Of a DNA stretch of 64,000 bases, positions 37,335-47,296 are shown piece by piece. Position 1 is the stretch's first letter. The number at the start of each line of letters is the position of its first letter. The position numbers were made by a program, and so were the translations under genes. This DNA is from an alpha proteobacterium BAL199 (GTDB lineage Bacteria > Pseudomonadota > Alphaproteobacteria > Thalassobaculales > Thalassobaculaceae), in assembly GCA_000171835.1 (NCBI GenBank), contig ABHC01000007.1, positions 1 through 64,000 on the forward strand, in the 5' to 3' direction. The notes under the pieces were generated by a model, which was not told where the DNA came from, searched no databases, and saw nothing but the letters and a program-made list of their open reading frames with translations.

Positions 37335-37919
37335 TCAGAGCTTCTCGACGTTCATCCCGATCGTGATGGCGCCGATCGGCTTGCCGGTTGCCGGATCGAC
37401 GATCGTCGCGCTGACCTGCGACTGGAACGCCTTGCTCGACTCGTCGAACTCGACCTCGTCGATGAACACGGCGTCCGGTCCGACCGAGTAGGTCTTCTGC
37501 CACTTGGCTTCGTCGCCCTGCATGTAGTCCGAGGTGACGTCGCTCTGGCCGACGTTCAGGCCCTTGGCATCCATCACGAACAGTTCCGAATACACACCGT
37601 TCGAAGCGGCCTTCTTACCCGCCAGGAACTTGGAGAGCGCGTTGCCGAGCAGTTCGCTGACCAGGGGACCGCCGCCGCCCTTGGCTTCGGCACGCCACTG
37701 CTTGTCGAGTTTGTCGATATCGGCATCGCTCAAAGACGCAGTCTTCGCATTTTGCGCCTTAATGGCATCGACCACCGCCGGATCGCTCAACCACGGCTTG
37801 ATCTGCTCGTTGAACATCTTGGTGATTTGCGGTGCGTAATCATTGGCGCTTGCGCCGAACGAAGTGAACCCCAGAACCACCGCCGCCATTGCCGTGACCT
37901 TGACCATCCGTCCAATCAT
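37335..37919 (-). CDS. Secreted single Cache/PDC-like sensor-domain protein
   Basis: A 194-residue protein with a signal peptide (MIGRMVKVTAMAAVVLGFTS, cleavage after about GASA) and one extracytoplasmic PDC/Cache-like domain, recognisable from ELFVMDAKGLNVGQSDVTSD, YMQGDEAKWQ and the C-terminal DPATGKPIGAITIGMNVEKL. Such domains bind small ligands in chemoreceptors and kinases, but here no membrane anchor or signalling domain follows. It may act as a soluble periplasmic ligand-binding partner of a receptor. AGGAGG lies 8 bases before ATG 37919. The gene is divergent from a chemoreceptor gene, and the shared 218-base AT-rich intergenic region has a CtrA-like box. Confidence 0.78.
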   Translation of the reverse strand: MIGRMVKVTAMAAVVLGFTSFGASANDYAPQITKMFNEQIKPWLSDPAVVDAIKAQNAKTASLSDADIDKLDKQWRAEAKGGGGPLVSELLGNALSKFLAGKKAASNGVYSELFVMDAKGLNVGQSDVTSDYMQGDEAKWQKTYSVGPDAVFIDEVEFDESSKAFQSQVSATIVDPATGKPIGAITIGMNVEKL

Positions 37920-38003
37920 TTGATCTTCCTCCTTACTGTTGATCTTGCAGACGGACCGTTATTGACTGCCCGACCGTCAGGCCGGAAGATTCCACTGAAA
38001 TGC

Positions 38004-38018
38004 TTAAAAATTCCTTAT
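38004..38018. promoter_or_regulatory. Near-consensus CtrA box between the Cache-like gene and chemoreceptor 1
   Basis: TTAA-N7-TTATC differs from the alphaproteobacterial CtrA consensus TTAA-N7-TTAAC at one base. It lies about 120 bases upstream of the first chemoreceptor and about 85 bases upstream of the Cache-like gene. The same intergenic region has the palindrome GCAATTT-T-AAATTGC at 38050-38064. Confidence 0.4.
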
Positions 38019-38137
38019 CAATTATTTGAGTTGTCAGGCCCCTTATTATGCAATTTTAAATTGCCTAAAGTGTTTGTTAACTTATCCAGGCTTCTATGCG
38101 GTCAACAAACGGAACGATGTTACGGAGGAACCGCGCA

Positions 38138-40513
38138 ATGCGGATCGGGTCGAAGATCAGCGCCGGTTTTGCTGCAATGGTGGTGTTGACGGGAGTTCTC
38201 GGACTCGCCGGGTGGCTTGGGCTGGACCGCTATGCCGGATCCGTGGACGGGGCTGACCGGATGGCGGCCATTGCGGAGCGGGTAGGTTCGGCGAACAGCG
38301 ATGCTGTGACGTTCCGCGCCACCCGCGATGAGAGCGCCGTGGTCCGCGCCGGTTCAAGCCTTCACGAAGCCCGCCAGGCCGCCGAGGAAATCGGCGTGGT
38401 AAAGCTGTCGGACGCGATCGGGCGCTTTGAAGGCGCATTTTCCGAGTTGGTAAGGCTGGCCAACGAGGCTGAAGGCCTGACGGCCGACATGGAATTCAGC
38501 GCGATAAACCTGGAGCAGTTTGCCAGTTCCATACGCGAGGCTGAGCAAAACCGTTATGGCGCAGTCGCGCAGGCCCGCACCGAGGCAGCCACGCTGCAGA
38601 ACGACCGCTTGGCAGGGGCTCAGGCCGCCGAGGCGCTGATCCGGGCCATGCTGACGGCGCGCCGAGAGGAAGCGCTGTTCCGGATGACCAATGAGAAGCA
38701 GCAGGCCGACCAGACCCGGACGGCCATCAAGGGTATGTTCCTGGCGGCCCTGAAACTGAAGAAGGCCGCAGGGGACGGCGAGGACGGAGCCTTGGCCGGC
38801 AAGGTGGCAACCGGCGCGAGCGGCTACCGGCAGGCGTTCGAGGCCCTGACCGAGGCCGCCCCGAAAACCGCCGAAGCGGACAAGGCGGCTGCCGACCTCG
38901 ACTCGGTTTCAGAAGATATCGGCCAAGCGGCAACCGAAGTGTCGCGCCTGCAGATCGACAGCTACAATAAGGCACGCGCCCGGGCCGATGCCGCAGCCGA
39001 CTCCCTTGAGAAGGCCGCCGCCACCAGCGCACTGGCATTGGAGATGGTCGCCGACGTCCGAGCATTGTCTTTGGCGGAAATAAAGACCGTCCAGAGCCGC
39101 GGTGAGGCGGACGCGCGTGTCCAGGTAAACGCAGCGCTCGACGCGCTCGATTCGGACATCGACCGTCTGACGGCTATTGCGACTGGTGAAGAGACGCAGG
39201 ATACCCTCAACCTGGCCAAGGATGAAATCGCCGCCTACCGCAAATCGTTCGATGCGATGATCGGGGCGATTACCCTTGAAGCCAAGGCCGCGGCCACCGT
39301 CACCGATGCCGCCCAGGAGGTTGGCACGGTCGTCGGCCATGAGGTCGCGACCTTCGCCGCCAGCCGGGACGCGGACGGCCTGCTCGCTCGGATCGTGATC
39401 GGGACCGGCGCCGCGTCTGCAGCGCTTCTGGCCATCCTGATCGCCTTCGCACTCGTGCGCAGCATCGTCCGGCCGATCCGATCGATGACCGACGTTATGG
39501 AACGCTTGGCCGCCGACGACCTCGACGTCGAGGTTCCGGGCATCGACCGCTCGGATGAGATCGCCGACATGGCCAGAACGGTTCAGGTCTTCAAGGACAA
39601 TGCTCAGCGCATGCGGCGGCTTGAGACCGAGAAGGAGGAGACCGACCGTCACACTGCTGAGGAAAAGCGGCGCGTGATGGAAGAACTGGCCTCCAGCTTC
39701 GAGCAATCCGTCGGCTCGGTAGTCCAGGGTTTGACCGGCTTCATCAACGATGTTCGCGGCCGGGCCGAGAGCATGTCTGAAGCATCGGAAGTGGCCCGCC
39801 AGCAGGCGATCGGCGTCGCCAGTTCCTCAGAGGAGGCGAGCACCAACGTGCAGGCGGTCTCTGCTGCTGCCGAAGAACTGGCCGCGTCGGTGAACGAAAT
39901 CGGCTCTCAGGTCGGCCGTGCTGCCCAGATGGCCAAGCGGGCCAGCGAAGAAGCACAACGTGGCGATACCCGCGTGCAGGCATTGGCCGAAACCGCAACC
40001 CGGATTGGTGATGTTATCACCCTCATCCAGGACATTGCGGAGCAGACCAACCTGCTGGCGCTCAACGCCACCATCGAGGCCGCGCGCGCCGGTGACGCGG
40101 GCAAGGGCTTCGCGGTCGTTGCCTCCGAGGTCAAGTCCCTGGCTGGCCAGACCGCCAAGGCGACCGACGAGATCCGATCGCAAATTGAGGACATCCAGTC
40201 GAGTAGCCGGGATGCGGTCATTGCGATCCAGGCAATCAGTGAGGCGGTCAACGAGCTCGACACCATGAATGGAGCAGTCGCCGCTGCGGTCGAAGAACAG
40301 AGTGCCACGACCAACGAAATCGCGCGGAACACCCAGGAAGCCGCAGCCGGCAGTTCGCAGGTTTCCGGCGCTATCGTCGAGGTCTCCAGCGCATCGGAGC
40401 GAACCGGAGAGAGCGCGTCGGCCGTGCTGGCCATGTGCGGTGAGCTGTCGAGCGTCGCATCAACCCTGGACAAAGAGGTTCACGACTTCCTCGCCCGGAT
40501 CCGGGCGTCGTGA
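38138..40513 (+). CDS. Methyl-accepting chemotaxis protein 1 with long helical ligand domain
   Basis: A 791-residue transmembrane chemoreceptor. A first membrane helix spans about residues 8-28 ([20 protein letters not shown]), a second about 418-440 ([20 protein letters not shown]). The periplasmic part between them, near 390 residues, is Ala/Glu/Asp-rich and predicted all-helical, larger than the 4-helix-bundle or HBM types. A HAMP domain follows ([20 protein letters not shown]), then a signalling domain with the conserved hairpin tip [20 protein letters not shown] near residue 634. No CheR-tethering pentapeptide is seen. ATG 38138 is preceded by GGAGG at 38124-38128. It is closely related to the receptor directly downstream, so the pair arose by tandem duplication. 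Confidence 0.93.
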   Translation: MRIGSKISAGFAAMVVLTGVLGLAGWLGLDRYAGSVDGADRMAAIAERVGSANSDAVTFRATRDESAVVRAGSSLHEARQAAEEIGVVKLSDAIGRFEGAFSELVRLANEAEGLTADMEFSAINLEQFASSIREAEQNRYGAVAQARTEAATLQNDRLAGAQAAEALIRAMLTARREEALFRMTNEKQQADQTRTAIKGMFLAALKLKKAAGDGEDGALAGKVATGASGYRQAFEALTEAAPKTAEADKAAADLDSVSEDIGQAATEVSRLQIDSYNKARARADAAADSLEKAAATSALALEMVADVRALSLAEIKTVQSRGEADARVQVNAALDALDSDIDRLTAIATGEETQDTLNLAKDEIAAYRKSFDAMIGAITLEAKAAATVTDAAQEVGTVVGHEVATFAASRDADGLLARIVIGTGAASAALLAILIAFALVRSIVRPIRSMTDVMERLAADDLDVEVPGIDRSDEIADMARTVQVFKDNAQRMRRLETEKEETDRHTAEEKRRVMEELASSFEQSVGSVVQGLTGFINDVRGRAESMSEASEVARQQAIGVASSSEEASTNVQAVSAAAEELAASVNEIGSQVGRAAQMAKRASEEAQRGDTRVQALAETATRIGDVITLIQDIAEQTNLLALNATIEAARAGDAGKGFAVVASEVKSLAGQTAKATDEIRSQIEDIQSSSRDAVIAIQAISEAVNELDTMNGAVAAAVEEQSATTNEIARNTQEAAAGSSQVSGAIVEVSSASERTGESASAVLAMCGELSSVASTLDKEVHDFLARIRAS

Positions 40514-40605
40514 CCTCTCTCCGATCCTCGCACCCCGAAGTGATTAGTCTAAAAATAGCGTAAAACATCCTGTAAGTAGAAAAATAACTTCCTGACTCGC
40601 GTCAA

Positions 40606-40620
40606 TTAACCACCGATTAA
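40606..40620. promoter_or_regulatory. CtrA-binding box upstream of chemoreceptor 2
   Basis: TTAA-CCACCGA-TTAAC matches the CtrA full-site consensus TTAA-N7-TTAAC exactly. It lies 64-78 bases before the second chemoreceptor start, in an AT-rich intergenic segment, where CtrA would contact a promoter. CtrA commonly controls motility and chemotaxis genes in alphaproteobacteria. Confidence 0.6.
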
Positions 40621-40634
40621 CCCGATCCTGGGTT

Positions 40635-40668
40635 CAATGTCGCCAAGCATCAGTACTTGGCGACATTG
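40635..40668 (+). promoter_or_regulatory. Perfect 13-bp inverted repeat in the leader of chemoreceptor 2
   Basis: CAATGTCGCCAAG (40635-40647) and CTTGGCGACATTG (40656-40668) pair perfectly around an 8-base loop, ending 15 bases before the ATG and just before the AGGGG ribosome-binding site. It could be an operator for a dimeric repressor or an mRNA hairpin that protects or limits access to the ribosome-binding site. No U tract follows, so it is not an ordinary terminator. Confidence 0.55.
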
Positions 40669-40683
40669 TCAGGGGTCGGAACA

Positions 40684-43047
40684 ATGCGGATCGGATCGCG
40701 AATCGGAATTGGCTTCTCGGTAATTGTTTTGCTGACCGGCGTTCTCGGCGCCGCGGGCTGGCTGGGCCTGCAGCGCTACGCGCTTTCCGTCGACAACGCC
40801 GACCGAATGGCGGCGATATCGGAGTCCGCCCGGTCGACTGGCAGCGATATCGACACCTACCAGGCCAACCGGGATCCGACCCGTATCCCGATTGTTCGAG
40901 GCCAACTTCAGTCCGCGCGCGAGACCGCCGCCGCCGAGGGCCTGACGGCTGTCGCCGATGGCATCGAGCAGGTTGAGTCGGCGTTCGCCGGCCTCGTCGA
41001 CCTAACTGAAACCGCTGCAACCGCCCGCCGTGACTTGCTTGCGCGAGTCGCCGAGTTGGAATCCGTCGCCGACGCCGTTCGGGTCCACGAGGAGGAGCAT
41101 TACAGCGCCCTGATCACCAAGCGTGATGAAGCGGCAACCGAGCAGAACCGCCGTATCGGTGCGGCCAATCTGGCCGAAGCACTGGGTCGAGCGACCCTGG
41201 AGTCACAGTTCGCCACGTTCCGGCTGCGCACAGGTGACGAGGAGGCCAAGCCGTCGGTAAGCAAGGCGATTGCGGCAATGGCGCAGACCGCCAGCGGCCT
41301 GCATGAGTTGATCAACACCGGACCCGAGGCCCCGATCATCGTGAAGCTGGTCGAGATCGTCGACGAGTATCAGAAGGCGTTCGACGCCTGGGTCGCGTCG
41401 GGCCAGGCCGATCCAGAGGCTTCCAAGACTCTCGACAAGGTCTCCCGTCGGATTGGCCAGACTGCCTTCTTCACGACCCGCGGGCAGCACGATCACCGCA
41501 AGACGACCCAGGCAACCATTGCAGCCGCATCGTCCGCCCTGGCCAGTTCCGTGGGATCAATGACCGCCGCGACCAAGGCCCTGGCCGATATCCGGCAACT
41601 GCGACAGACCGTCAACGCCGTATTCGAGACCAGCGGATCGGAAAGCGCCATGGCTGACGCCCGCAACGGCATCGACGAGATCCGCGCCGACTTCGCGACG
41701 CTCGGCGCGATGGCAACCGAGCCGTCGACGCACGAAGCCCTGACGAAACTGACCGGGCTGATCGAAGGCTATCAAACGGCCCTGGAAGCAGCCACCGCGA
41801 CCTTGACCGACCGATTGGCGGCGTCGGCTGCCATCAAGACGGCGACGTCGGACGTCCTGGCAGCGGTTCGAAGCGCTGTCGATCAGGTGTCGGCCGTGCG
41901 AACCCGCGAGGGGAACCTTGCCGAAACCGTCATCCAGGCCGCAACCGGCGGTGCGGTTGTGCTGGCCCTGCTGATTGCGCTTGTCCTTGGGCGGGGCCTC
42001 ACCCGACCGATCCAGGCCATGGCCGGCTCGATGCAGCGTTTGGCCGATAACGATCTGGACGTCGATATCCCCGGGCTCGCCCGCACGGACGAGATCGCCG
42101 AGATCGCCAAAGCGGTGCAGGTGTTCAAGGAAAACGCCCAGCGGATGCGGCGAATGGAAGGCGAGCAGAACGAAGCCGCCCGCCGGGCCGAGGCCGAGAA
42201 GCGCCGGTCGATGGACGATCTGGCGACGAGCTTCGAGCAGTCGGTCGGCGCCGTCGTTCAAAGCCTTGTCGGGTATGTCGGGGAGGTGCGCAGTCGGGCG
42301 GAGGGAATGTCGAACGCGACCGACGAGGCTCGATCCCAGGCAACCCTGGTCGCCGGGTCGTCGGAGCAATCAAGCTCCAACGTCCAGGCGGTGTCGGCGG
42401 CGGCCGAGGAGTTGGCCGCGACGGTCAGCGAGATCGCCCAGCAGGTCGATCGCGCCGCCCAGATGTCGCGTCAGGCTTCCGAGGAGGCCGCGCGCGGCGA
42501 TGGACGGGTGCAGGCCCTGGCCGCGACGGCACAGCAGATCGGCGATGTCATCACCCTGATCCAGGACATCGCCGAGCAGACCAACCTGCTGGCGCTCAAC
42601 GCCACCATCGAGGCGGCGCGCGCCGGTGATGCCGGCAAGGGGTTCGCGGTGGTCGCGTCCGAAGTGAAGAGCCTGGCCAGCCAGACCGCCAAGGCAACCG
42701 AAGAGATTCGCTCTCAGATCGAGGAGATCCAGTCCGCCAGCCGCGACGCCGTCACCACCATCAAGGCGATCGCCGATGTCGTCCGTTCCCTGGAACAGAT
42801 GAACACCGCGGTCGCATCGGCGGTCGAGGAACAGGGAGCCACTACCCAGGAGATCGCCCGCAACACCCAGCAGGCCGCGTCGGGTGCTGCTCAGGTTTCC
42901 GGTGGTATCGCCGGGGTTTCGGCCGCGTCTGAGCGTACCGGAGAAGGAGCCGCCGAGGTTCTGCAGATGTGCGGGGAACTGGCTGCCTCCACCGATACGT
43001 TGGAGCGCGAAGTCGGCGAGTTCGTCCGGCGAATCCGAACCGGGTGA
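40684..43047 (+). CDS. Methyl-accepting chemotaxis protein 2, tandem paralogue
   Basis: A 787-residue receptor with the same architecture as its upstream neighbour: membrane helix 1 ([20 protein letters not shown]), a helical periplasmic domain of about 380 residues, membrane helix 2 ([16 protein letters not shown]), HAMP ([20 protein letters not shown]) and signalling domain with the identical [20 protein letters not shown] tip. The cytoplasmic halves are nearly the same, while the periplasmic halves differ much more, implying different ligands. ATG 40684 was chosen by homology with receptor 1; the upstream in-frame start at 40657 lies inside the leader inverted repeat. A CtrA box and the 13-bp inverted repeat precede it. 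Confidence 0.93.
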   Translation: MRIGSRIGIGFSVIVLLTGVLGAAGWLGLQRYALSVDNADRMAAISESARSTGSDIDTYQANRDPTRIPIVRGQLQSARETAAAEGLTAVADGIEQVESAFAGLVDLTETAATARRDLLARVAELESVADAVRVHEEEHYSALITKRDEAATEQNRRIGAANLAEALGRATLESQFATFRLRTGDEEAKPSVSKAIAAMAQTASGLHELINTGPEAPIIVKLVEIVDEYQKAFDAWVASGQADPEASKTLDKVSRRIGQTAFFTTRGQHDHRKTTQATIAAASSALASSVGSMTAATKALADIRQLRQTVNAVFETSGSESAMADARNGIDEIRADFATLGAMATEPSTHEALTKLTGLIEGYQTALEAATATLTDRLAASAAIKTATSDVLAAVRSAVDQVSAVRTREGNLAETVIQAATGGAVVLALLIALVLGRGLTRPIQAMAGSMQRLADNDLDVDIPGLARTDEIAEIAKAVQVFKENAQRMRRMEGEQNEAARRAEAEKRRSMDDLATSFEQSVGAVVQSLVGYVGEVRSRAEGMSNATDEARSQATLVAGSSEQSSSNVQAVSAAAEELAATVSEIAQQVDRAAQMSRQASEEAARGDGRVQALAATAQQIGDVITLIQDIAEQTNLLALNATIEAARAGDAGKGFAVVASEVKSLASQTAKATEEIRSQIEEIQSASRDAVTTIKAIADVVRSLEQMNTAVASAVEEQGATTQEIARNTQQAASGAAQVSGGIAGVSAASERTGEGAAEVLQMCGELAASTDTLEREVGEFVRRIRTG

Positions 43048-43075
43048 TGTCCGGGAGGCCGATCGGCACCCGTCG

Positions 43076-43693
43076 TCAGGGTGCTTGGCTGCTGCCGGGC
43101 TCGATGATCGGAAAATGCGGCGCCGCGTCCCGGGAAAACGCCCCGGTCAGCCGGGGGTCGTCGGCGATCTCGATCTGCCGGCGGAACGGCACAAACCCGG
43201 AGCGGACGTAGAACGCCAGCGCGTTCTGGTGGTCGAGCGTGCAGGTGTGCACCCAGAACCGCCGGATCGGCCGCGCCCAGGCCTGCTCGATCGCGCGGTT
43301 CATCATCCACCGGCCGGCGCCGGAGCCCACGGCATCCTTGGTCAGCCCGAAGAACGCCAGTTCACACTCCCCGGACGTCCGATAGTCAAGTTCGACCAAG
43401 CCCTGGGTGAGGCCGCCACTCGCGAAAGCGTAAACCTCCACATCCGGTGAATGGATGATGGCGGTCAGCGACTCGGCCGGCATCGACGCCCGCGAGAACC
43501 ACAGCCAGTCCTCGCCGATCCGCCGGTAAAGGTCGCGATACCAGTCGACGTTCGGGCGGTCGACCTTCTGCATGCTCCAACCATCGCGCGGCTGCTCGGA
43601 GCGCGGTTCGGGGCGCGAAGTCATCTGCAAGGACGTCACGATGGCGGCAAGTTTGCCAGCCGGAAGGTCGCTGTAGCCGTCGGGAAGCAGCAT
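43076..43693 (-). CDS. GNAT-family N-acetyltransferase
   Basis: A 205-residue acetyltransferase. The acetyl-CoA-binding loop is visible as LTKDAVGSGAGRWMMNRAIE, preceded by the strand ECELAFFGL and followed by WVHTCTLDHQNALAFYVRSG and FVPFRRQIEI, the standard GNAT motif A/B order. The first 45 residues are specific to this protein. The substrate is unknown. It is convergent with chemoreceptor 2 and divergent from the RraA-type gene. Confidence 0.85.
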   Translation of the reverse strand: MLLPDGYSDLPAGKLAAIVTSLQMTSRPEPRSEQPRDGWSMQKVDRPNVDWYRDLYRRIGEDWLWFSRASMPAESLTAIIHSPDVEVYAFASGGLTQGLVELDYRTSGECELAFFGLTKDAVGSGAGRWMMNRAIEQAWARPIRRFWVHTCTLDHQNALAFYVRSGFVPFRRQIEIADDPRLTGAFSRDAAPHFPIIEPGSSQAP

Positions 43694-43848
43694 TCTGAAT
43701 TCCTTGATATACCGTCATCACCAGCCTCAGCGTATAGTCGCACCAGCATCCCGGCGAAAGCTCTACGTCCTGCCGGCACAGCCGCCACGCTGGACGCCCC
43801 ACCCCCGAGCCGGGCTATGCTTCGCAGAAGAATGTGGAGGAGACGATC

Positions 43849-44496
43849 TTGGACGTTGACGCACTGCGCCGCGGGTTCGCGGACATCGCCACCAGCACGA
43901 TCGCCAACGCCCTTGACGACCTCGGCCTGCACGGGGTGATCGTCGGCCTGCGCGCTGTCGTTCCAGGTACCAAGGCGATTGGCCCTGCCGTCACGGTGCG
44001 CGAACGCACCGGCGTGCGCGGCAGTTTCCCGGTCGAGGATTTCAAGGTCGGTCACATGATCGAGGCCGCCCCTGCCGGCTCGGTGATCGTGGTCGATAAC
44101 GGTGGCCACCCGGTGTCGACCTGGGGCGGCATGGCCAGCCGCGCGGCCCAGGTGAAAGGCATCGCCGGACTGCTGGTCGAGGGTGGTGTGCGCGACTGGG
44201 AGGAGCAGCAGCAGTTCCGGTTCCCGCTGTTCGCCCGCCACGTGGTCCCGACCCCGGGCAAGACCCGCATCAGGGTCGAGGCGATCGGCGAGCCGATCAC
44301 CATCGAAGGGGTGCTGATTCGCCCAGACGATCTGATCGTCGCCGACGGATCCGGGATCTGTGTCCTGCCGGCCGAGCACGCCGAACGGATCCTGCAGTTG
44401 TCGGCGCAGTTCGCCGCCGACGACCGGCAGGCCGAAGACGAGATCGCCAAGGGCCTGAGCTTCCGCGAGGCGCTCTCAAAATTTGCCAAGATCTGA
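43849..44496 (+). CDS. RraA-family protein (HMG/CHA aldolase or oxaloacetate decarboxylase-like)
   Basis: A 215-residue member of the RraA/MenG-like fold. The family signature is GGMASRAAQVKGIAGLLVEG followed by GVRDWEE, containing the Arg-Asp that binds substrate and divalent metal; SVIVVDNGGHPVSTWGGMAS supplies the loop before it. Members either inhibit RNase E or catalyse retro-aldol cleavage of 4-hydroxy-4-methyl-2-oxoglutarate and oxaloacetate decarboxylation; the R-D motif favours the enzymatic type. TTG 43849 is the preferred start because GGAGGAG sits 6 bases upstream; GTG 43834 would overlap that site. The PilZ gene follows 19 bases downstream. Confidence 0.82.
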   Translation: MDVDALRRGFADIATSTIANALDDLGLHGVIVGLRAVVPGTKAIGPAVTVRERTGVRGSFPVEDFKVGHMIEAAPAGSVIVVDNGGHPVSTWGGMASRAAQVKGIAGLLVEGGVRDWEEQQQFRFPLFARHVVPTPGKTRIRVEAIGEPITIEGVLIRPDDLIVADGSGICVLPAEHAERILQLSAQFAADDRQAEDEIAKGLSFREALSKFAKI

Positions 44497-44515
44497 CATC
44501 GGGCAGGAGGCTTGC

Positions 44516-44983
44516 ATGCACGACCGCACCGAGGCCACGCAGTCACTGTCGGACCGGCTGTCCGTTGTGCAGGAGCATCTGCGCGCGGTGCTGGCGCGAA
44601 CCTCGGACCAGTCGATCGTCGAGGAACTAGGCAACGCCGCCCATGAGATCGGCCTGCTCCGCCTCGCGCTGGACAGCCCGACTCCGGAGTCCCGGCGCCA
44701 CCATTTGAGGGTGCCGGAGGCCATCGGAACGGCCTTGATGGTCGACGGTCGGGAAGTCGACGCCGTCATTGTCGACATCTCGGTCGGTGGGGTCGGGATG
44801 GTGACCGACGAACAACTGCCGGCCGGCACCAAGCTGCGGGTGGCGGTCCCGCCGGTCGGCTGGATCGAAGCTGAGGTGGTCGCCACCGACGACGACCGCC
44901 TGCATGTCCGGTTCCGCACCGACGACGCCACCAGCGATCAGCAGCGCGCCCTGCTGGACCTAGTCCTGCGACACTACGACTAG
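44516..44983 (+). CDS. PilZ-domain protein
   Basis: A 155-residue protein that probably binds cyclic di-GMP. A helical N-terminal part (LSDRLSVVQEHLRAVLART) precedes a C-terminal PilZ beta-barrel with the nucleotide-binding motifs R-x3-R (RRHHLRVPE, near residue 60) and D-x-S-x2-G (VDISVGGVGMV, near residue 85). GGAGG lies 5 bases before ATG 44516. It is probably co-transcribed with the RraA-type gene. Its target is unknown, but flagellar or chemotaxis control would fit the nearby receptors. Confidence 0.85.
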   Translation: MHDRTEATQSLSDRLSVVQEHLRAVLARTSDQSIVEELGNAAHEIGLLRLALDSPTPESRRHHLRVPEAIGTALMVDGREVDAVIVDISVGGVGMVTDEQLPAGTKLRVAVPPVGWIEAEVVATDDDRLHVRFRTDDATSDQQRALLDLVLRHYD

Positions 44984-45025
44984 CGAGACGGAAATTCCCC
45001 CAAAGAGGGCTTTCAAGCCAGCTTC

Positions 45026-45040
45026 GTTCGCACTATGTTC
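45026..45040. promoter_or_regulatory. LexA (SOS) box of uvrB
   Basis: GTTC-GCACTAT-GTTC is an exact match to the alphaproteobacterial LexA consensus GTTC-N7-GTTC and lies 7-21 bases upstream of the chosen uvrB start, overlapping the farther-upstream ATG at 45035. LexA bound here would block uvrB transcription until DNA damage. Confidence 0.8.
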
Positions 45041-45046
45041 CCGGTC

Positions 45047-47254
45047 ATGAGCACCCAGACCGCCGAGCGCGAACGGCCGGCCCCGCTCCCCGGCGCGGTC
45101 GCCCCCGACCTTAAGTCAAACGCTGCCCGCCAGGACGCCAGCGTTCCATTCCAGGTGGTGTCGGACTTCGAGCCGGCCGGCGACCAGCCACGCGCCATCG
45201 CCGACCTGATCGCCGGCGTGCAGGCGCAGGAGTTGGATCAGGTCCTGCTCGGCGTCACGGGATCGGGCAAGACTTTCACCATCGCCCACGTCATCCAGGA
45301 GGTGAAGCGCCCTACCCTGATCCTGGCGCCGAACAAGACCCTGGCCGCCCAACTGTACGGCGAGATGAAGAGCTTTTTCCCGCATAACGCGGTCGAGTAC
45401 TTCGTCTCGTATTACGACTACTACCAGCCCGAAGCCTATGTTCCGCGCACCGACACCTTCGTGGAGAAGGAATCCTCGGTGAACGAGCAGATCGATCGGA
45501 TGCGCCACTCCGCAACCCGCGCGTTGCTGGAGCGCCACGACGTGATCATCGTGGCCTCGGTATCGTGCATCTACGGTATCGGCGCGGTCGAAACCTACGG
45601 CAACATGATCGTGACCTTGAAGGTCGGCGACACGATCGACCGGACCAACGTCATGCGCCGGCTGGTCGAGTTGCAGTACAAGCGCAACGACGCCAGCTTC
45701 CACCGCGGCACGTTCCGGGTGCGCGGCGACAGCCTGGAGATCTTCCCCGCCCACTTGGAGGATCGCGCCTGGAGGCTGTCGCTGTTCGGCGACGAGTTGG
45801 AGGCGATCCAGGAGTTCGATCCGCTGACCGGCGAGAAGACCGCCGCGCTGGAGCAGATCCGGGTGTTTGCGAACTCGCACTACGTCACGCCGAAGCCGAC
45901 TCTGCAGCAGGCCAACCGGCTGATCAAAGTCGAGTTGAAAGAACGTCTCGAGGAACTCAACCGGGCCGGCAAGCTTCTGGAGGCGCAACGCCTGGAGCAG
46001 CGCACCACCTTCGATCTGGAAATGATGGAAGCGACCGGCTCCTGCGCCGGGATCGAGAACTATTCGCGCTACCTGTCCGGCCGCAACCCCGGCGAACCGC
46101 CGCCGACTCTGTTCGAATACCTGCCCGAGGACGCCTTGCTGGTGGTCGACGAGAGCCACGTAACGGTCCCGCAGATCGGCGGCATGTTCAAAGGCGACTA
46201 CGCCCGCAAGTACACCCTGTCGGAGTATGGGTTCCGGCTGCCGTCCTGCCTGGACAACCGCCCGCTCAAGTTCGAGGAGTGGGAGGATATGCGGCCACAG
46301 ACGGTGTTCGTCTCGGCCACCCCGGGCCCGTGGGAACTGGAGCGGACGGGTGGTGTGTTCGTCGAGCAGCTTGTGCGGCCGACCGGGCTGATCGACCCGG
46401 TTTGCGAGATCCGGCCGACTAAGAACCAGGTCGACGACGTGATCGCCGAGTGTCACGACGCGGCGGCCAAGGGGCACCGGGTCCTGATCACGGTGCTGAC
46501 CAAGAAGATGGCCGAGGCGCTCACCGAGTATATGAACGAGGCCGGGATTAAGGTCCGCTACATCCACTCCGACGTCGACACCCTGGAGCGTATCGAGATC
46601 ATCCGCGACCTGCGTCTCGGGATCTTCGACGTGCTGATCGGGATCAACCTGCTGCGCGAGGGTCTGGACATTCCAGAATGCGCCCTTGTCTGCATCCTGG
46701 ACGCCGACAAGGAAGGCTATCTGCGGTCCAAGACCTCGCTGGTGCAGACCATCGGCCGGGCGGCCCGCAACATCGATGGTCGGGTGCTGCTGTACGCCGA
46801 CCGCATAACCGCCAGCCTGGAATACGCGCTGGGAGAGACCGAGCGCCGCCGTCAGCGGCAGGTGGAATACAACACGGCCCACGGCATCACGCCGGAGAGC
46901 GTGAAGAAGAACATCGGCGACATCCTGTCCAGCGTGTACGAGCGCGGCGACCATGTGACCGTCGACACCGGTACCGAGGAAGGCGAACTGGTCGACAAGC
47001 CGATCCGCCAGATCATCGAGGAGTTGGAGGCCCGCATGAAGGCCGCCGCTGCCGACCTGGAGTTCGAGGACGCCGCCCGCCTGCGCGACGAGATCAAGCG
47101 CCTGGAGGCTGCCGAACTGGGCGTTACCACCGACGGCAAGCCGCTGCCGCGAGGCGGCGTGGTCCGCCTGAAAGTTCCGATTCAGCCGCCGAGCGGCCGT
47201 CCGCCGGAAAAGGGCCGCAGCACCGGCGGCCGCAAGCGGCGGCAGGGCCGGTAG
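45047..47254 (+). CDS. uvrB: Excinuclease ABC subunit B
   Basis: A 735-residue DNA-damage recognition helicase of nucleotide excision repair. Walker A is GVTGSGKT at 69-76, Walker B/DESH is [14 protein letters not shown], the beta-hairpin that locks onto DNA includes [20 protein letters not shown], and the C-terminal UVR motif is [20 protein letters not shown]. The first 30-40 residues extend beyond the E. coli start, as in many alphaproteobacteria. ATG 45047 is favoured over ATG 45035 because the latter lies inside the LexA box; a start even further downstream is possible. A basic Gly/Arg tail ends the protein. It is monocistronic and convergent with the CPA2 antiporter gene. Confidence 0.97.
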   Translation: MSTQTAERERPAPLPGAVAPDLKSNAARQDASVPFQVVSDFEPAGDQPRAIADLIAGVQAQELDQVLLGVTGSGKTFTIAHVIQEVKRPTLILAPNKTLAAQLYGEMKSFFPHNAVEYFVSYYDYYQPEAYVPRTDTFVEKESSVNEQIDRMRHSATRALLERHDVIIVASVSCIYGIGAVETYGNMIVTLKVGDTIDRTNVMRRLVELQYKRNDASFHRGTFRVRGDSLEIFPAHLEDRAWRLSLFGDELEAIQEFDPLTGEKTAALEQIRVFANSHYVTPKPTLQQANRLIKVELKERLEELNRAGKLLEAQRLEQRTTFDLEMMEATGSCAGIENYSRYLSGRNPGEPPPTLFEYLPEDALLVVDESHVTVPQIGGMFKGDYARKYTLSEYGFRLPSCLDNRPLKFEEWEDMRPQTVFVSATPGPWELERTGGVFVEQLVRPTGLIDPVCEIRPTKNQVDDVIAECHDAAAKGHRVLITVLTKKMAEALTEYMNEAGIKVRYIHSDVDTLERIEIIRDLRLGIFDVLIGINLLREGLDIPECALVCILDADKEGYLRSKTSLVQTIGRAARNIDGRVLLYADRITASLEYALGETERRRQRQVEYNTAHGITPESVKKNIGDILSSVYERGDHVTVDTGTEEGELVDKPIRQIIEELEARMKAAAADLEFEDAARLRDEIKRLEAAELGVTTDGKPLPRGGVVRLKVPIQPPSGRPPEKGRSTGGRKRRQGR

Positions 47255-47296
47255 GGCCGACGTCGCAACAACCTCGGCCGAGCGGAACCGGCCCGC

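Noticed and set aside
45035-45046. ATG 45035 as the uvrB start
   Set aside because: It lies within the LexA box, so it would be in the operator itself, and UvrB homology starts well downstream.
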